Below, piece after piece: positions 62,629 through 64,000 of a stretch of DNA of 64,000 nucleotides. How positions within the stretch are numbered: position 1 is the first letter of the stretch; every line of letters begins with the position of its first letter. Made by a program: the position numbers and the translations under genes. Location of the stretch: the NCBI GenBank assembly GCA_020356105.1, contig CP070634.1, positions 2,464,144 through 2,528,143 of the forward strand. Direction: 5' to 3'. A model generated the notes under the pieces. It saw only the letters and a program-made list of their open reading frames with translations. It did no database searches and was not told the DNA's origin. This stretch comes from Rhodospirillales bacterium. GTDB taxonomy: Bacteria > Pseudomonadota > Alphaproteobacteria > UBA8366 > JADFVY01.

Positions 62629-63894
62629 ATGCTATACGGGACGGACCCGACCCCCCGCCTGCGCCGAAGGCTGCTCGGCACATCGGCACTCGTTGTGCTC
62701 GGCGTCGCGCTGTACGGCGGGGCGGCACGGGATGCGGCGGCGGCCGGCTTCGCACTGAAGGAACAAAGCACCGCGGCGATGTCCAATGCCTTCGCGGGGG
62801 CCACGGCCGGCGCCGAGGACGTAACCTACATGTATTTCAACCCGGCCGGCCTCGCCCGCCATGACAAGAGCCAAGCGGCGATCGTGCTGAACTACATCAT
62901 GCCGAAGGGCGAAACCAACAACGCAACGACCAGCCCCCCTGTCGGCGGCGAGCCGAACTCGGGCGATGCGGCGGAGGATGCCTTCGTGCCGGCCGCCTAT
63001 CTGCTGTGGTCGGCGAGGCCGGACCTGAAATTCGGGCTCGGCATCAACACGCCGTTCGGGCTGACCACCAAGTACACCACGACCTGGGCCGGCCGGTTCG
63101 ATGCCGTCGAATCGTCGATCATGACGGTCAACGTCAATCCGACGGTGGCCTACCGGATCAACGAGTCGCTGTCGCTCGGCGCGGGACTGCAGATCCAGTA
63201 CATGGACGTCCTGCTGAGCCAGATGTCGGCCGGTGGACTTGCCGAAATCACCGGCGAGGATTGGGGCTACGGCTTCAACCTCGGGCTGCTGTACGAGTTT
63301 ACCGAGGCGACCCGGCTCGGCCTCGCCTACCGGTCACGCATCTCGCACGAGCTGAAAGGCGATTTCAAGGTCGCCGGTACGTTTCTCTCGAACGCGAACG
63401 CCGATTTCACGGCGCCGGAGCTGGTCACCCTCGGGGCCTATCACGACATCAACGAGCAATGGGCCATCATGGGCGAGGTGCAGTGGCAGGGCTGGAGCAC
63501 CTTCGACGAACTCCGCGTGGTCGACGACGGCGGGAGTCTGATCGCGCTGACGCCGGAGAACTGGAAGGACGCCTGGTTCTTCTCGCTCGGCGCCACCTGG
63601 AAGGCGAGCGAAACCTGGACGCTGCGCGGCGGCGCCGCGGTCGAGCAGACGCCGGTCCCGGATCAGTTCCGGACGCCGCGCCTGACCGATGCGGACCGCA
63701 CCTGGGTCGCGCTGGGGGCGCAGTACAAGCTGTCGCCGAGCTTCGCGATCGATGCGGGCTACACCCATATCTTCATCGACGATGCGACGATCAATTTGCC
63801 GGATCGGACGGGGGTCGGCGGCCCGCCGGCGCTGACCGCGACCTACGAGAACTCGGTCGACATCATCAGCCTCCAGGGCGTCTGGCGGTTCTGA
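62629..63894 (+). CDS. fadL: OmpP1/FadL-family outer membrane transporter
   Basis: This 421-residue protein has a signal ending near RDAAAA, then the FadL hatch motif GFALKEQSTAAMSNAFAGAT and YMYFNPAGLARHD, repeated beta strands (LKFGLGINTPFGLTTKY, TWKASETWTLRGGAAVEQTP) and a C-terminal aromatic (QGVWRF) for Bam insertion. It would carry long-chain fatty acids or other hydrophobic compounds across the outer membrane. RBS GGAGGAG precedes the ATG. Confidence 0.9.
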   Translation: MLYGTDPTPRLRRRLLGTSALVVLGVALYGGAARDAAAAGFALKEQSTAAMSNAFAGATAGAEDVTYMYFNPAGLARHDKSQAAIVLNYIMPKGETNNATTSPPVGGEPNSGDAAEDAFVPAAYLLWSARPDLKFGLGINTPFGLTTKYTTTWAGRFDAVESSIMTVNVNPTVAYRINESLSLGAGLQIQYMDVLLSQMSAGGLAEITGEDWGYGFNLGLLYEFTEATRLGLAYRSRISHELKGDFKVAGTFLSNANADFTAPELVTLGAYHDINEQWAIMGEVQWQGWSTFDELRVVDDGGSLIALTPENWKDAWFFSLGATWKASETWTLRGGAAVEQTPVPDQFRTPRLTDADRTWVALGAQYKLSPSFAIDAGYTHIFIDDATINLPDRTGVGGPPALTATYENSVDIISLQGVWRF

Positions 63895-63927
63895 GCCGCG
63901 GCCGAATCCGGTTCGCCGATGCGAAAG

Positions 63928-63953
63928 CGGCCGCCGGGGCGATCCGGCGGCCG
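63928..63953 (+). terminator. Terminator hairpin after the fadL-type gene
   Basis: A perfect 10-bp stem (CGGCCGCCGG / CCGGCGGCCG) with a 6-base loop lies 33 bases after the stop, followed by the partly T-rich TTCCTGTTG. A rho-independent terminator is likely. Confidence 0.65.
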
Positions 63954-64000
63954 TTCCTGTTGCGATCTCGCGATGCCTGAGTTCAGCCGTCGCGCCAGCG

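Noticed and set aside
63965-64000. Possible gene ends at the right edge
   Set aside because: A minus-strand TGA at 63980-63982 after an in-frame CGC-TGG-CGC-GAC-GGC could end a gene entering from the right, but 18 bases are not enough to support a call.

Overview
The window looks like chromosome from a free-living, high-GC Gram-negative bacterium, most likely an alphaproteobacterium. This rests on its uniformly GC-rich genes, many tightly coupled operons joined by ATGA overlaps, two complete branched-chain-type ABC transporters, RssA-like, PA2778/PA2779-like and SPOR lipoprotein genes, and copies of a palindromic CCTCATCCTGAGGAG-type intergenic repeat familiar from alphaproteobacteria. I saw no transposase, integrase, phage gene, CRISPR array, rRNA or tRNA. 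Species cannot be named from the sequence alone.

Layout. 1-3678: 3' end of a CO-dehydrogenase/xanthine-dehydrogenase-type maturation cluster (CoxE-like VWA protein, split XdhC halves, MPT-binding/MocA-like fusion). 3756-7000: choline-sulfatase-like enzyme and a tandem pair of membrane-anchored alpha/beta hydrolases. 7050-12562: RND pump with adaptor, then a SPOR lipoprotein. 12797-17833: ABC importer livF-G-M-H-K. 17991-19981: enoyl-CoA hydratase and acyl-CoA dehydrogenase. 20021-24240: an ECF sigma/anti-sigma pair with a lipoprotein on one strand, and two secreted proteins sharing a C-terminal NGW motif on the other. 24438-29116: second ABC importer. 29506-35700: three DUF4402 subunit genes, a PapD-like chaperone and a large usher-like protein, with sigma-54-like promoters on both strands. 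36123-45109: patatin phospholipase, acyl-CoA ligase, SCP2 protein and a MerR-headed beta-oxidation operon (FadA, FadN-type, FadE). 45192-53428: a reconstructable gamma-butyrobetaine/carnitine degradation locus. 53510-58117: small periplasmic proteins, rhodanese, MATE exporter, ornithine-cyclodeaminase-like enzyme. 58264-63894: metZ, a DMT exporter, a PA2779/PA2779/PA2778 set and a FadL-type outer membrane protein.

Two systems deserve most attention. The first is the DUF4402/chaperone/usher-like locus. Three separate GG-N10-GC sigma-54 elements lie before two subunit genes and, on the other strand, before the usher-like gene, with inverted repeats upstream of the last. This suggests one RpoN-controlled surface-fibre system, although its activator is not in the window. 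The second is the ECF locus. The sigma gene and the first NGW-motif secreted gene are preceded by identical GGAAT-N16-CGTT elements, which points to an autoregulated envelope-stress unit whose targets include an undescribed secreted family. The anti-sigma C-terminus also shares a two-cysteine module with the neighbouring lipoprotein.

The metabolic genes fit together as lipid and quaternary-amine catabolism: choline-O-sulfate hydrolysis, CoA-dependent conversion of gamma-butyrobetaine to carnitine and on to glycine betaine plus acetoacetate, and long-chain fatty acid uptake, activation and beta-oxidation.
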